Below are positions 7,501 through 17,735 of a stretch of 45,213 bases of DNA, piece after piece. Below the pieces are notes generated by a model. That model was not told the origin of the DNA and did no database searches. It saw nothing but the letters and a program-made list of their open reading frames with translations. Position 1 is the stretch's first letter. Each line of letters starts with the position of its first letter. This stretch comes from a virus. Where the stretch lies: positions 23,523 to 68,735 of the IMG/VR virus record IMGVR_UViG_3300029319_000026. One strand, 5' to 3'. Position numbers and translations under genes: made by a program.

Positions 7501-9512
7501 TGGAAAATAACAACTTCAGAGGGATTCCAACATCCCTCTTCCTTAATGGACCAGAACTGGAGATTGTAACTAATCCACAAAATATTTCAGATATTACAGG
7601 TATTGCAACATTTACAGGAATTGCAACAGCAACAGGTCAAATAGATGGTGGATCTATTGCATTTCAATGGTATTATGATGGTAGTTTAGTAAGTAATTCA
7701 GACAATATTAATATTGTCAATTTTGATTCTGCAACAGGAACTGGGTCTTCTATTACTATTAGTAATATAAGTACTGAAAACGATGATGGAAAGTCTGTTT
7801 ATTTTGTGGTAGATTACATTCCATCTGCATATTTTGAAGCAGGAATTGCAAAGTCTACTGCAAATGCTTTTAATGAACCATTGACTTCATCGGTTGCATC
7901 AATTGGAGTTTTACCTCAGATTAGCATTAACACTCAACCGACTGCTGCTACTGTAGCAACAGATAATTCTGCAACTTTTTCTATTGAAGGATCAATTTTA
8001 CCCAATACATATTCATTGAGTTATCAATGGCAACTTGATGGCCAAGATTTGCCAGATTCTGGTAATTTTACTTCAGGTGGAAATACATTTGTTGTTGGTG
8101 GAGGACTTGGAGATACATTAACGATATCCTCCACAGCAATAACAACTGGGACTATTAGATGTAAATTAACACCTGTTGGTAGAAGTTTACCAGAAGTTAT
8201 TTCAAATGAAGTTACTCTAACAATTACCTCACCTAGAAATATACTGAATATCGAGCAATATGACTATGGAAACTCAAGTGCAACTCTAACCAGTCATAAT
8301 TTAGCAAATGGAACATTAACCGTGGATTATGCATCGTATCCAGGTAATGCTATTTGCCTCTATGCGCCAGAAAAGGACATTGAAGTTGAGATTGATATGC
8401 ATGGTGGAAAAGGTACAACTCAAAGTGGTGTAGGTGGTGATGGTGGATATTCTAGAGTTAGATTTACGATGGATAAGAATGAAGAATATATTCTTACAGG
8501 ATTATTCTCTTCAATAAATGCTCCATTCCTTTATAGAAAAGCAACTTTAATTGCTGTTGTTGGTGAAGGAGGTGCTGGTTCTAATGGTGGTTCAGAAAAA
8601 GGTGGTGATGGTGGCGGAATAAATCTTGCAGGTGAAGATGGTGGCAGCAGTGGTGGACCATTATTTGAAGCAGGAACTCTTCCATCCAATGGAATTTTTG
8701 GTGATAGAAATACTTTAACTCCTGTTACCCCTGATACTAAACGAACAGGATTAGTTAATGGAGAATATTTGGGGGGAAGAACTTTACCTTGTTCAAGAGG
8801 AGTTTATTGGAGAACTCAAGGAAAGGCACCTTGTGAAGATCTTGGAACAATTAAATTTAGAATTCCAGATGGAACTGAATTAACAAATACTGCGGAGATT
8901 GATCGTGGATATAAATCTGGATATAATATTATTCAAACATCATCTGGTAGTTTAGGAAGTGGATCAGTAAATAGTGGATCTGGTGCGACTGGTGGTGCTT
9001 CTGGTCAAAATGGTGTTTCTGGTGGTGGAGGATCGGGTTACACTGATGGATCTGTTGAAGTTCTTACTACTCAACTTGGTGGAAGTCAACATAACAATGC
9101 AACAATCGTAATAAGTCAACTTACTCCAGTAAGCATAACTCAAGATATTGTTGATAACCAAGGAACAACAAATGAAATTAATCCATTCAGTATAACAAGA
9201 TATATTACTCCTGGACTGAGTGGAACTGAGGGTCATCCTGTTGGATCTATTTTATATACAGTTAATATATTGGATTATACCAATCCAACTCTAACAGCAA
9301 GAGTACTTAATACTTCTCTTAGAGGAAGTGGTCTTCAAGATCCTAATAATTCAATTGCTGTTTCTGGAGGATATCCAAGAATGATTTCTGCAAATACATT
9401 TGAAGTTGCTTTTGATATGATTAGTAGTCAGAATGCTAATGAAAGACAAGCAACATTCGTAAGAAATTTTGAACTTACAATGACTGCCAATGTATCTAAT
9501 TTTGGAAACTAG
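7500..9512 (+). CDS. Virion structural protein with Ig-like and Gly-rich regions (670 aa)
   Basis: The ATG overlaps the stop of the 1957-aa gene. Residues about 20-135 and 138-245 look like two Ig-like beta-sandwich domains, each with a FQWYYDG or YQWQLDG strand and an ISNIS or ISSTAI turn. Ig-like domains are frequent on phage virions, where they are thought to give weak surface binding. Gly-rich stretches follow at about 299-325, 353-385 and 487-515. The final 110 residues (GHPVGSILYTVNI onward) form another beta-rich domain. It has no own promoter and presumably is made with, and attached to, the preceding protein. Its exact place in the virion is not evident. Confidence 0.8.
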   Translation: MENNNFRGIPTSLFLNGPELEIVTNPQNISDITGIATFTGIATATGQIDGGSIAFQWYYDGSLVSNSDNINIVNFDSATGTGSSITISNISTENDDGKSVYFVVDYIPSAYFEAGIAKSTANAFNEPLTSSVASIGVLPQISINTQPTAATVATDNSATFSIEGSILPNTYSLSYQWQLDGQDLPDSGNFTSGGNTFVVGGGLGDTLTISSTAITTGTIRCKLTPVGRSLPEVISNEVTLTITSPRNILNIEQYDYGNSSATLTSHNLANGTLTVDYASYPGNAICLYAPEKDIEVEIDMHGGKGTTQSGVGGDGGYSRVRFTMDKNEEYILTGLFSSINAPFLYRKATLIAVVGEGGAGSNGGSEKGGDGGGINLAGEDGGSSGGPLFEAGTLPSNGIFGDRNTLTPVTPDTKRTGLVNGEYLGGRTLPCSRGVYWRTQGKAPCEDLGTIKFRIPDGTELTNTAEIDRGYKSGYNIIQTSSGSLGSGSVNSGSGATGGASGQNGVSGGGGSGYTDGSVEVLTTQLGGSQHNNATIVISQLTPVSITQDIVDNQGTTNEINPFSITRYITPGLSGTEGHPVGSILYTVNILDYTNPTLTARVLNTSLRGSGLQDPNNSIAVSGGYPRMISANTFEVAFDMISSQNANERQATFVRNFELTMTANVSNFGN

Positions 9513-9516
9513 AAAG

Positions 9517-9524
9517 TATAAATA
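9517..9524 (+). promoter_or_regulatory. Late promoter TATAAATA for the 218-aa fibre gene
   Basis: An exact T4 late consensus octamer begins 5 nt after the previous stop and ends 31 nt before the ATG. It is one of only two perfect TATAAATA copies in this array. Confidence 0.8.
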
Positions 9525-9555
9525 GTAAAAAATACGCGGGGGAGAGTGAACCCGA

Positions 9556-10212
9556 ATGGCAGTAAACAAGAATTTTGTCGTTAAGAACGGGTTAGAAGTA
9601 GCAGTTGATGCTTTAACTGTTGAAGCTTCTACTAAAAAAGTTGGTCTTGGAACAATAAATCCAACCGATACTTTAGATGTACGAGGTGGAATTGACGCAA
9701 CTAACATTGAAGTCAAAGAGACTGTTCATGTTGGTTCTTCTGGAGATGTTTTTTATGCAAGTGATGCCACAAATAGAGTTGGTGTTGGAACTGCTTCCCC
9801 ACAGTATACTTTAGATGTAAGGAGTGCTGCTAGTACAGGCATTACTGCATTATATGTTTATGGTGACATGGAAGTCACTGGTGATATTAATTTAGATGAT
9901 ATTACAGTAGATCGTGCAACAATAGCAGATCTATATGTTAGTGGAATTACTACCACTGTTGGACCTACCACTCTTGCCAGTAACGGTGGAATTACTACCA
10001 CTGGTGGTGATTTATATGTTGGTGGTCTTTTGCATAATGCAATCAGTGGTCTTTCTTCTGAAGGAACTTTTGTTGGCACTGGAGCAACTGTTTTAGATTT
10101 TAAATCTACAAGTGGAAATAACATTACTGACCTGACTATAGGTTCAGGTATCGCTACTGTAACTATCGCACCAGGTGTATCACTTGGACTCGCAATCGCA
10201 CTCGGCGGTTAA
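9556..10212 (+). CDS. Fibre-repeat anchor protein (218 aa)
   Basis: The N-terminus MAVNKNFVVKNGLEV is a recurrent start of cyanophage fibre proteins. It is followed by repeats VGLGTINPTDTLDVRGG (about residue 35) and VGVGTASPQYTLDVRS (about 76), then strands of the VTGDI and YVSGITTT type. This is the pattern of intertwined trimeric beta fibres. The C-terminus is short and hydrophobic (SLGLAIALGG). It is preceded by GGGGGAG-like purine-rich DNA at 9538-9546 that may act in ribosome binding. The next gene is a small beta-rich protein, the first instance of the anchor-plus-small-protein arrangement seen four times here. Probable role: tail-fibre or fibre-base subunit (inference). Confidence 0.8.
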   Translation: MAVNKNFVVKNGLEVAVDALTVEASTKKVGLGTINPTDTLDVRGGIDATNIEVKETVHVGSSGDVFYASDATNRVGVGTASPQYTLDVRSAASTGITALYVYGDMEVTGDINLDDITVDRATIADLYVSGITTTVGPTTLASNGGITTTGGDLYVGGLLHNAISGLSSEGTFVGTGATVLDFKSTSGNNITDLTIGSGIATVTIAPGVSLGLAIALGG

Positions 10213-10218
10213 TAAATA
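10211..10218 (+). promoter_or_regulatory. Late promoter AATAAATA overlapping a stop codon
   Basis: The octamer overlaps the TAA (10210-10212) of the previous gene and ends 19 nt before the ATG at 10238. It would drive 10238, 10777 and 12329, which are tightly coupled. Confidence 0.65.
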
Positions 10219-10237
10219 CTCTTAACGAACTAAAACA

Positions 10238-10777
10238 ATGGCAGAAGCATTTTCAAATTCTATAGTTAGAGCAGCTGGAAGTGTAACCAGTTATTCGGGA
10301 AGCACGGTTGCTGCGGGAAGTACAGAAATTACAGTAACTGCAAACACTGGTATTAGTGTTTCGGACCTGGTTGATAATGGAAACTTTATTGCTGGAACAA
10401 AAGTTACTCAGATTGATGGAACGACAATCTACACTGATCGCACATCAACAAATAGTGCAACTGCAACCAGTCAGGTTGTAAAGTTCCTTGGACCCACTAC
10501 GTCATATACATCTCCGAATAGTGTTAAGAGTATCATTATTGGAGGAACTTTTGCTAACAATACAAACAATCAAGTTAATCTGACCGTAGAAGTTCTTGAT
10601 AGTAGTGTTGGAGTTACTGCTGCAATTGCAAGTAAGATTCCTATTCCTGCAGGTAGTTCGTTCGTCATCTCAGACACAGGAAAGACATTATTAGAGTCTG
10701 GTGATGAAGTAAGAGTTTATTGTGATGTTGATGATGCAGTGGATGTAAATCTTAGCATTCTGACAGGAGTTAACTGA
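10238..10777 (+). CDS. Small beta-rich virion protein (179 aa)
   Basis: The protein starts MAEAFSNSIVRAAGS. The second half follows the pattern KSIIIGGTFANNTNNQVNL, VEVLDSSVG, IPIPAGSSFVISDTGKTLLESGDEVRVYCD. This is the same strand order as the 133-aa proteins at 18011 and 34835 and the 122-aa protein at 41753: a strand, N, a strand with a short loop, 'P.gsslvl.....l.L..GD.I.v'. I infer a shared small beta-sandwich, about 60 residues longer here at the N-terminus. The stop overlaps the next ATG (TGATG). Similar proteins in marine phages are called structural; whether it is a fibre collar, cap or chaperone-like part is unknown. Confidence 0.75.
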   Translation: MAEAFSNSIVRAAGSVTSYSGSTVAAGSTEITVTANTGISVSDLVDNGNFIAGTKVTQIDGTTIYTDRTSTNSATATSQVVKFLGPTTSYTSPNSVKSIIIGGTFANNTNNQVNLTVEVLDSSVGVTAAIASKIPIPAGSSFVISDTGKTLLESGDEVRVYCDVDDAVDVNLSILTGVN

Positions 10778-12318
10778 TGGTAGCACAAGGATATATCGGT
10801 AGACATCCTGGAGATTCTTCAGTAGTAATTTCCAGACAATCATTCACTGCATCTGGAATCACAACAGATTTTACATTTGCTTCTGGTTACACCGTTGGTT
10901 ATTTTGATCTGTATATAAACGGTGTTAGATTAATAGAAGGAACAGATTACACTGCTTCAGATTCTGCTACCTTCGCCGTTTTAAATGGTGGAGCACAGGA
11001 TGGAGATGTCCTTGAAGGTGTTGCATATAAAGCATTTAATTTAGGTGATACTTATACAAGTAGAGTTGGTATTCAATCTGCTGGAATTGCAATTGGTAAT
11101 GCAGAAACGTTAAACTTTGTTGGAACTGGAAATACTTTTAGGGTTAATGGTACAACAATTGATGTAAGTATCTCTGGTGGTGCTGGTGCTGGTGGAACAT
11201 GGACAACATATGATTCCAACACAGGTATTACTACCACTAAGAAAGTTAAGATTGATAATAACTTAGAAGTCACTGGTGTTTCCACCTTTACTGGTATTGC
11301 AACCTTTGCCAGTAGTATTGACGCTAATGGTGGAATCACAGCAACAACTGGAACATTTGAAGATTTAACTGGTGCTGGTGCAATTGTATTCAGCACTGGT
11401 GATGGAGTATTAGACGATAGCGCCAGTCTTTCATGGACAAGTGGAACTAATACTTTAAATGCTACGAATATTGATTCTAATGGGCATACTGAACTTGATC
11501 AGTTAAATGTCTCTGGTATCACTACATTAGGTGTTACTAGTATTTCTCAACTTAGTGTTTCTGGTATTTCCACATTCAACAACGTTAAAATTGTTGGTTC
11601 TGGTTCTAATATTGAGTTTACACCAGGTTCTTGGAGTGGAAGTTCTGATTATATGAAGTTTTGGGTTGGTAATAATAATGGAGCACACTATGCAGAAATT
11701 GATGCTAGTGGCGGAGCTTTCCAAATTCTTAATACCTCTCATCCATCTGGAACTCTTGACTTCCGTGCGAAGGAAGATTATTCATTTCAAGTTAATGGAT
11801 ATTATTCAATCTTGAATCAAAGTAGTGGTGGAGTAAAACTTTTCCATCCTGCTTCTCAAGGTGATATATTAAGTTATAAACTTGAAACCACTGCTGATGG
11901 TATAGCAGTTGCTGGTGTTGTTACTGCAACTTCAGGTATCGTAACTTACTATGGTGATGGATCAAATCTCACTGGTATTTCAGTAGGAATTACTACGACA
12001 GCATCATCACCAACAGCAAATAGTGTTGTTACATTGAACTTAAGTTCAGCACAACATCATGAACTTAATTTATCGGCAGGTATTACTACAATCACTTGTT
12101 CTGGTGGATCAATAGGAGATTCTCATTCAGTTCTATTAATTCAACCAACTTCTGGTATCGCAACAGTTGGATTCAGTACATATTTCTTATTCCCATCAGG
12201 TGCTACTCCAGCAATGTCAGAAGGTGGTGGAAAGATAGATTTACTTTCATTTGTTGCAAAACAAGTAGGAGCAGGGGGTACACAATTACTGGCATCTGCT
12301 GGTCTTAACTATCAGTGA
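10777..12318 (+). CDS. Tail-fibre-like protein with conserved C-terminal module (513 aa)
   Basis: Residues about 19-87 (F-TASGITTDFTFASGY, FDLYINGVRL, DYTASDSATFAVL, GDVLEGVAYKAF) form a module also found at the start of the 255-aa protein at 27648. Fibre repeats with VTGVSTFTGIATF and GDGSNLTGI follow. The last 115 residues (VVTLNLSSAQHHELNLSAGITTI, then FSTYFLFPSG, ending LNYQ) match the C-terminus of the protein at 21045. A 35-nt block of DNA (12166-12200) is identical to 21771-21805. Each copy is followed by a giant LamG gene. The start overlaps the previous stop. Role: probably the fibre or adaptor that carries the adjacent LamG protein (inference). Confidence 0.8.
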   Translation: MVAQGYIGRHPGDSSVVISRQSFTASGITTDFTFASGYTVGYFDLYINGVRLIEGTDYTASDSATFAVLNGGAQDGDVLEGVAYKAFNLGDTYTSRVGIQSAGIAIGNAETLNFVGTGNTFRVNGTTIDVSISGGAGAGGTWTTYDSNTGITTTKKVKIDNNLEVTGVSTFTGIATFASSIDANGGITATTGTFEDLTGAGAIVFSTGDGVLDDSASLSWTSGTNTLNATNIDSNGHTELDQLNVSGITTLGVTSISQLSVSGISTFNNVKIVGSGSNIEFTPGSWSGSSDYMKFWVGNNNGAHYAEIDASGGAFQILNTSHPSGTLDFRAKEDYSFQVNGYYSILNQSSGGVKLFHPASQGDILSYKLETTADGIAVAGVVTATSGIVTYYGDGSNLTGISVGITTTASSPTANSVVTLNLSSAQHHELNLSAGITTITCSGGSIGDSHSVLLIQPTSGIATVGFSTYFLFPSGATPAMSEGGGKIDLLSFVAKQVGAGGTQLLASAGLNYQ

Positions 12319-12328
12319 GGGTAGATAA

Positions 12329-15300
12329 ATGGGAGCATTAAGAGCGGGATTTCACGGCACTGTAGGACAACCTAGTGCTCAGGTTATTGATGGTAGTTTA
12401 AAGTTTGATGGTACATCAACATATCTTAAGAAAACACCAATATTTACAGGAAATAGAAGAAAATTTACTTTTTCTTGTTGGGCAAAACGTAGTAAACTTG
12501 CAGTATATCCTGTATTGTTTAGTGCAGGAGCATCAAGTGGCGACCCAGGATATTTGCAATTATCGTTTGAAATTAATCCTTTATCCGTATATATTAGGCA
12601 CAATACAGGTGGAACCCCTGGAACTTGGACAATTTCAACAAGTGCATCTTTCAGGGATACTTCCTGGTATCATATTGTTATGGCAGTAGACACTACTGCT
12701 GCTGCTTCTGATAGAGTTAAATTATATGTCAATGGAGCAGAACAATTAATATCCAATCTTCCTACAATTACAGAAAACTTTGAGTTTCTGGTCAACAATA
12801 ATGGTGTATTGCATCAAGTAGGTGCAGGTAGAAATCAAGCAGGTGCTACTAGTGTTTGGTATGATGGACATCTTTCCAATGTATATTTCATAGATGGGCA
12901 AGTACTCGGACCAGAATATTTTGGATTTACTGACCCACTTACAAATACTTGGAGACCTAAAAAGTTTGAAGGACCAACATCACCTAATAATGGAACAACT
13001 TGGAGTAATAGTTTATCTGGAACAACTAATAATACAATAGGTAATCCTACAAATCTTTTTAATAATGATATCACAAGTTATGCAGATAGGAGCATTGGAT
13101 CTTCTGATCCAATGGATTATACATTTACTCCACCATCAACAATAAGAGCAAATTCTTCAATTAGAATATATGCATTTGCTGCAAATGGACATTCTAATAA
13201 TCATATTAAAATAACTTACAATAATGGGGTAGAGGCAACAAAGACTGCAGCTGATCTGGGATTAGGAAATCCAGGCGATCTTGCTTGGTTTGATTTAAGT
13301 TCATATATCAATTTCCCAGCTGATATTAGTTCTATTGAATATAGATCTATCAGTGGTGGTGGTCAATTTGGTGCCATTGAGATTGATGGTATTTTATTGA
13401 TAGATGGATTAAATGATCCAAAAGGTTTTGGAACAAATGGTTTCTACCTTCCCTTTGATGGAAACTCACCAATTGGTCAGGACAAATCCAGTAGAGGAAA
13501 TGACTGGACTCCATGGTACTTTGGTGGTTCTAATAGTATTGAAAAAGCAACAGGGGCACTACCTATTCTTAATACCACTAATGGTGGTAATACTGCTACT
13601 GTTGGTGTAAGAACTGATGCAACTGTTGCTGCTGGTGTAGGAACTTGTGCCCTTGCACTTCCATTAGTTGGTATTGCTACTGATGTAAGTAATCAAATTG
13701 ATAGTAAAAGTTCTCAGAAGAATATTATCTTAAATGGAGATCCAACTGGAATTACTACTGTAAGTAATTTTTACGGTGGAAGTTATTACTTTGACGGAGC
13801 TGGTGATTACTTAAATACAACATCAGTTTATTCAGATTTAAATTTTAAGACAGGAGATTTCACCATAGAAGCATGGTGTTATGCAAGTTCTAATGCAAGA
13901 GCTGGATTGTGGCAGTTATCTTATACATCTGGTGGACTTAGACCAGATGATCTTCAATTATCTTGTCATTACCAAAATGATAAGTTTAATTTTGGTTCGG
14001 CAGGAGGATCAAGAATTAATGGAAAAGAATATTCTACTAATAGATGGCATCATGTAGCAGAAGTAAGAAAAGATGGTGTAATTTCTACTTATATTAATGG
14101 TGTCTTAGATCAAAGTTGGACTGATACTAGCACTTATTGGGAAGGTGATACATATGTAGCTGTTGGTGGTTATTGGAATACATCATATCTTTGGAATGGA
14201 TATATACAAGACTTCCGTATTTACAATGGAGTAGCAAAATATACTGAGAACTTTATTCCTGCTTCTACCAATCCAGATATTCTCCCAGACACACCATCAG
14301 GTGTAAGTGGTGGTTCTGAACTTGATAAGATTACTAGTGGTTCTGTTTATTTTGATGGTAATGGTGATAGTTTAAGATTAGAACATCATACTGACTTTGA
14401 TTTTTCTGAGTCGGATTATACCATGGAAGCATTTGTTTATGTTGATAGTAGCAGTACTGGATATAATGCATTGGTAACGAAGTACTCTACTAACACTCAA
14501 TCTGATCGATCTTGGTGGTGGGGACTGAATAATAATGGAAGACAAGAATTTTATCATCATTATAATAATGGTTTAAGTGTTATATACGCAACCTCACCCA
14601 AAGTTATTTACGATAAATGGACACACTGTGCAGTTGCAAGAGAAGGTAATACAATTAGAATATTTGATGATGGTCAATTAAGCACTACAATAGATTTAAG
14701 TTCAGTCCCCGCTTCGCAGACGATGACTGTTGGTTCTGGTCCAGTAGTTATTGGTCAGGATGCTGATAGTAATACTTATGATATGGATGGTTTTATCTCA
14801 AATGTAAGAGTAATTAATGGAACCGCACTTTACACATCAAACTTCACACCACCAACAGCACCACTGACTAATGTAACCAACACTAAACTTCTTTGTTGTC
14901 AGTCCACTACTGATGTTACAGAAGGTGCTGTTAAACCTGCTGATGTATCTTGGGTGCCAACAGGGTATACCTATTGGAGTGGTATGAATGATAATTGGGA
15001 TGTTAGTGGAACTACTACATCTGATATTTCAGCAACAGGAGATGGTGATTGGATTGCTACTTCTCTACCTACCTCTGGAAAGTATTACTTTGAGACAATT
15101 GTCAATAACCCAGGTCAATACAGAGTAATAGGTTTTGCTATAGGACAATCTGGAGCAGGAGCAAATTATCTTAACAATATGTTTGGATACTATTTTAATG
15201 GTACTGGAACTCCACCCAAATTCCTGACAAGAAATTCTAGTGGTGCTACCAGAGCTGCTACTGGTGTTGTTCACGGCCAGGATGCTGATCTAGAATTCTA

Positions 15301-17716
15301 TGATGGTGATATTTTAATGTGGGCATGGGATGCTGATGATGATAAGATCTATTTTGGTCATAATGGGAATTGGTTTAATGATGGTGATCCTGCAGCAGGA
15401 ACAGGGCACATTATTGAAAATGAAGATTTATCCGCATCTAGTTTTTATTTGAAGGTTGGATACATGAACTCTGGAGGACACTCACTTAATAAATTAAGTC
15501 TTACTAATGTGCCTTCTAGTGAATCAGGTTCTAGTTCATCAATTGTATCAAGTAGAGAAATATCTAATTTCAATTTGCATAATAAAGCATCCAACTTTAA
15601 TCCATTCAACACTGACATCAATACAGTTCGTGGACAAGAGACTGGTTATCCAACTTGGAATCCACTAAGAGTGTCTGGTCAAACACTTTCAAATAACAAC
15701 ATGACTACTACTGGAACCAGTAACAATGTTCTTGGTTCGATGTTTACTCCTACTTCTGGAAAATTTTATTGGGAAGTAATTGCTGGATCTGACTATACCA
15801 TGACAGGTATTCAGAGAGAAGATAATTATCACATGGGATATCCTGGACATACTAATGGGCAAATTGCTCTTTACTTAAATGCTGCCATGGGTAGTGGACA
15901 ATTATATGAAGCTGGAAGCATCACTTCCAATTGGGGTGGAGGTGTTGCTGGTGATGTAATTGGTGTTGCTCTTGATATGGATAATAATAAAGTATACTTC
16001 TACAATAATGGTAGAGGATTAGGTCCGGGTGGAATCACAGGAACTCCAATAGCAGTTGATGTTCCCACTGGTGGAGGATATACTGCAAATTGTAGATCTG
16101 GTAGTGGTTCATCTGATGGACCATCTACAATTAATTTTGGACAAACACCCTTTAAGTTCCCACCACCTGACGGATTCCAACCACTGAATAGTGCCAATAT
16201 TCGTCCAGAAACTGTGATTGCTCGTCCCGATCAGTATGTTGGAGTGACGACTTATACTGGTACGCAGCTAACGCAAAGTATTGATCATTTTAATTTTAAA
16301 CCTGATTTGGTATGGATAAAAGTAACTGATAATCAACGATCAAACTTTCTATTTGATAGTGTAAGAGGTGCTGAAAACTATCTAATTTTAAATACTGCTG
16401 GAACACAAGTTAATGATAGTACGTATCTAACATCTTTTGACTTAAATGGATTCACTGTCAGTACAAGTCCAGATGTTAATCGAGATACATCAGAAATTGT
16501 TGCCTGGGCATGGAAAGCAGGTGGAGATTCAGACACTTACAATGTTGATAATGTAGGATATTCGACTTCTACTGATATTAATATGAGTGTTGGTGCTCTG
16601 ACTAGTGTTTCTTATGACCAAAGTCAGACATGGAGTAATTTAGATACATATCCCAATTCATATAGTCCTACTACTCCAGCTAATTTATTTAATGGAGTGG
16701 TATCAACAGCAGAGGCAGATTTTTGGTATTCAGCTGGAGCTAGCACAGTTAGATTTGATAACTTAGTTGATCAACTTCCAGAAATAGTGAATACCATAGA
16801 ATTATATGTTTATGATAGAAATGGTACTATGACAGTTACTGTTAATGGTAGAGGATCTAATAACTATACCAATACTGGCACTTACAAGTGGATTAAACTG
16901 ACTCCTAATCAGAAGATAGTTACTTTAACTGTTTCTGGTACAGATTCAGTTTATTGGGGAATAGGAGCTATTAAAATAAATGGAGTAATGTTAGCCAATG
17001 CAGGTGTTACTCCTGCTAGTGTTCCATCAATTGCTCCTACTGGTTGTTCTGTTGGAACCAAGCAAGGTTTTAGTATTGTTGATTATGAAGGAACTAGTGT
17101 TAATAATTCAACCATTCCGCATGGATTAACGAAAAAACCTCAATTCATTCTTGTAAAAAATAGAACTGGTGGTTTCTACTGGCATGTGTATCATGCTGGT
17201 ATGGGCATAAAGTATGCTGAAATAATTAATACTAGCACTTTTACTGATAATGCAAATTATTGGACAGCAGAACCAACAGATAATGTATTTACTGTAGGAA
17301 TAGCAAACGGTATTAATGCTAATGGACATCAACACATCGCATATCTGTGGCACGATGTCCCCGGACTACAAAAATTTGGTATATATGAAGGAAATGCAGA
17401 TTCTAATGGTGATGGACCGCATATAGAACTAGGATTTAAACCTGCAATTCTCATGTTGAAAAACGCAGATGATACTGAACATTGGTATATTTACGATTCT
17501 GAACGATCATCATATAACCCTGCATATCAATCTCTTATGATGAGTAGTAATGCAGTTGAAGAATCTGGTGCTTCTAATACTAGAGTTGATCTTCTTTCAA
17601 GTGGATTTAAATTAAGACAATCCAATGGTCCTAATAATTCCAATACTTACGTCTATGCTGCATGGGCAGAAGCACCATCAATCAACTTGTATGGTGGACA
17701 ATCTACCGCAAGATAA
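12329..17716 (+). CDS. Giant LamG/SPRY/DUF7483-type adhesin candidate (1795 aa)
   Basis: Three concanavalin A/LamG-like domains are visible at about residues 23-186, 481-640 and 671-840. Each starts with a F-DG-x-Y-L strand and contains W-H-(H/I)-V, a YxNG turn and a closing DGxxSNV(Y/R)(F/V)I-G strand. Two SPRY-like domains follow (about 917-1067 and 1144-1290), with GK(Y/F)Y(F/W)E, D.DNNKVYFYNNG and a closing NFGQTPFKFPPPDGF. The C-terminal 500 residues carry DUF7483-like units (IPHGLTKKPQFILVKN, WHDVPGLQKFGIYEGN). Both LamG and SPRY folds bind glycans or proteins, so this is a likely host-binding or virion-decorating protein. GAGGG lies 7 nt before the ATG. It is paralogous to the gene at 21937. 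Confidence 0.82.
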   Translation: MGALRAGFHGTVGQPSAQVIDGSLKFDGTSTYLKKTPIFTGNRRKFTFSCWAKRSKLAVYPVLFSAGASSGDPGYLQLSFEINPLSVYIRHNTGGTPGTWTISTSASFRDTSWYHIVMAVDTTAAASDRVKLYVNGAEQLISNLPTITENFEFLVNNNGVLHQVGAGRNQAGATSVWYDGHLSNVYFIDGQVLGPEYFGFTDPLTNTWRPKKFEGPTSPNNGTTWSNSLSGTTNNTIGNPTNLFNNDITSYADRSIGSSDPMDYTFTPPSTIRANSSIRIYAFAANGHSNNHIKITYNNGVEATKTAADLGLGNPGDLAWFDLSSYINFPADISSIEYRSISGGGQFGAIEIDGILLIDGLNDPKGFGTNGFYLPFDGNSPIGQDKSSRGNDWTPWYFGGSNSIEKATGALPILNTTNGGNTATVGVRTDATVAAGVGTCALALPLVGIATDVSNQIDSKSSQKNIILNGDPTGITTVSNFYGGSYYFDGAGDYLNTTSVYSDLNFKTGDFTIEAWCYASSNARAGLWQLSYTSGGLRPDDLQLSCHYQNDKFNFGSAGGSRINGKEYSTNRWHHVAEVRKDGVISTYINGVLDQSWTDTSTYWEGDTYVAVGGYWNTSYLWNGYIQDFRIYNGVAKYTENFIPASTNPDILPDTPSGVSGGSELDKITSGSVYFDGNGDSLRLEHHTDFDFSESDYTMEAFVYVDSSSTGYNALVTKYSTNTQSDRSWWWGLNNNGRQEFYHHYNNGLSVIYATSPKVIYDKWTHCAVAREGNTIRIFDDGQLSTTIDLSSVPASQTMTVGSGPVVIGQDADSNTYDMDGFISNVRVINGTALYTSNFTPPTAPLTNVTNTKLLCCQSTTDVTEGAVKPADVSWVPTGYTYWSGMNDNWDVSGTTTSDISATGDGDWIATSLPTSGKYYFETIVNNPGQYRVIGFAIGQSGAGANYLNNMFGYYFNGTGTPPKFLTRNSSGATRAATGVVHGQDADLEFYDGDILMWAWDADDDKIYFGHNGNWFNDGDPAAGTGHIIENEDLSASSFYLKVGYMNSGGHSLNKLSLTNVPSSESGSSSSIVSSREISNFNLHNKASNFNPFNTDINTVRGQETGYPTWNPLRVSGQTLSNNNMTTTGTSNNVLGSMFTPTSGKFYWEVIAGSDYTMTGIQREDNYHMGYPGHTNGQIALYLNAAMGSGQLYEAGSITSNWGGGVAGDVIGVALDMDNNKVYFYNNGRGLGPGGITGTPIAVDVPTGGGYTANCRSGSGSSDGPSTINFGQTPFKFPPPDGFQPLNSANIRPETVIARPDQYVGVTTYTGTQLTQSIDHFNFKPDLVWIKVTDNQRSNFLFDSVRGAENYLILNTAGTQVNDSTYLTSFDLNGFTVSTSPDVNRDTSEIVAWAWKAGGDSDTYNVDNVGYSTSTDINMSVGALTSVSYDQSQTWSNLDTYPNSYSPTTPANLFNGVVSTAEADFWYSAGASTVRFDNLVDQLPEIVNTIELYVYDRNGTMTVTVNGRGSNNYTNTGTYKWIKLTPNQKIVTLTVSGTDSVYWGIGAIKINGVMLANAGVTPASVPSIAPTGCSVGTKQGFSIVDYEGTSVNNSTIPHGLTKKPQFILVKNRTGGFYWHVYHAGMGIKYAEIINTSTFTDNANYWTAEPTDNVFTVGIANGINANGHQHIAYLWHDVPGLQKFGIYEGNADSNGDGPHIELGFKPAILMLKNADDTEHWYIYDSERSSYNPAYQSLMMSSNAVEESGASNTRVDLLSSGFKLRQSNGPNNSNTYVYAAWAEAPSINLYGGQSTAR

Positions 17717-17719
17717 ATA
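17712..17719 (+). promoter_or_regulatory. Late promoter GATAAATA containing the upstream stop codon
   Basis: The TAA stop (17714-17716) of the LamG gene lies inside the octamer, which ends 16 nt before the next ATG and is followed by the common ACTAAAAA leader. Confidence 0.75.
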
Positions 17720-17735
17720 ACTAAAAAATAAACTC

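Noticed and set aside
12323-12331. GATAAATG before 12329 and 30487 as further late promoters
   Set aside because: The last base does not match and the motif overlaps the ATG, so a start inside the gene would result. A strong SD and coupling explain expression better.
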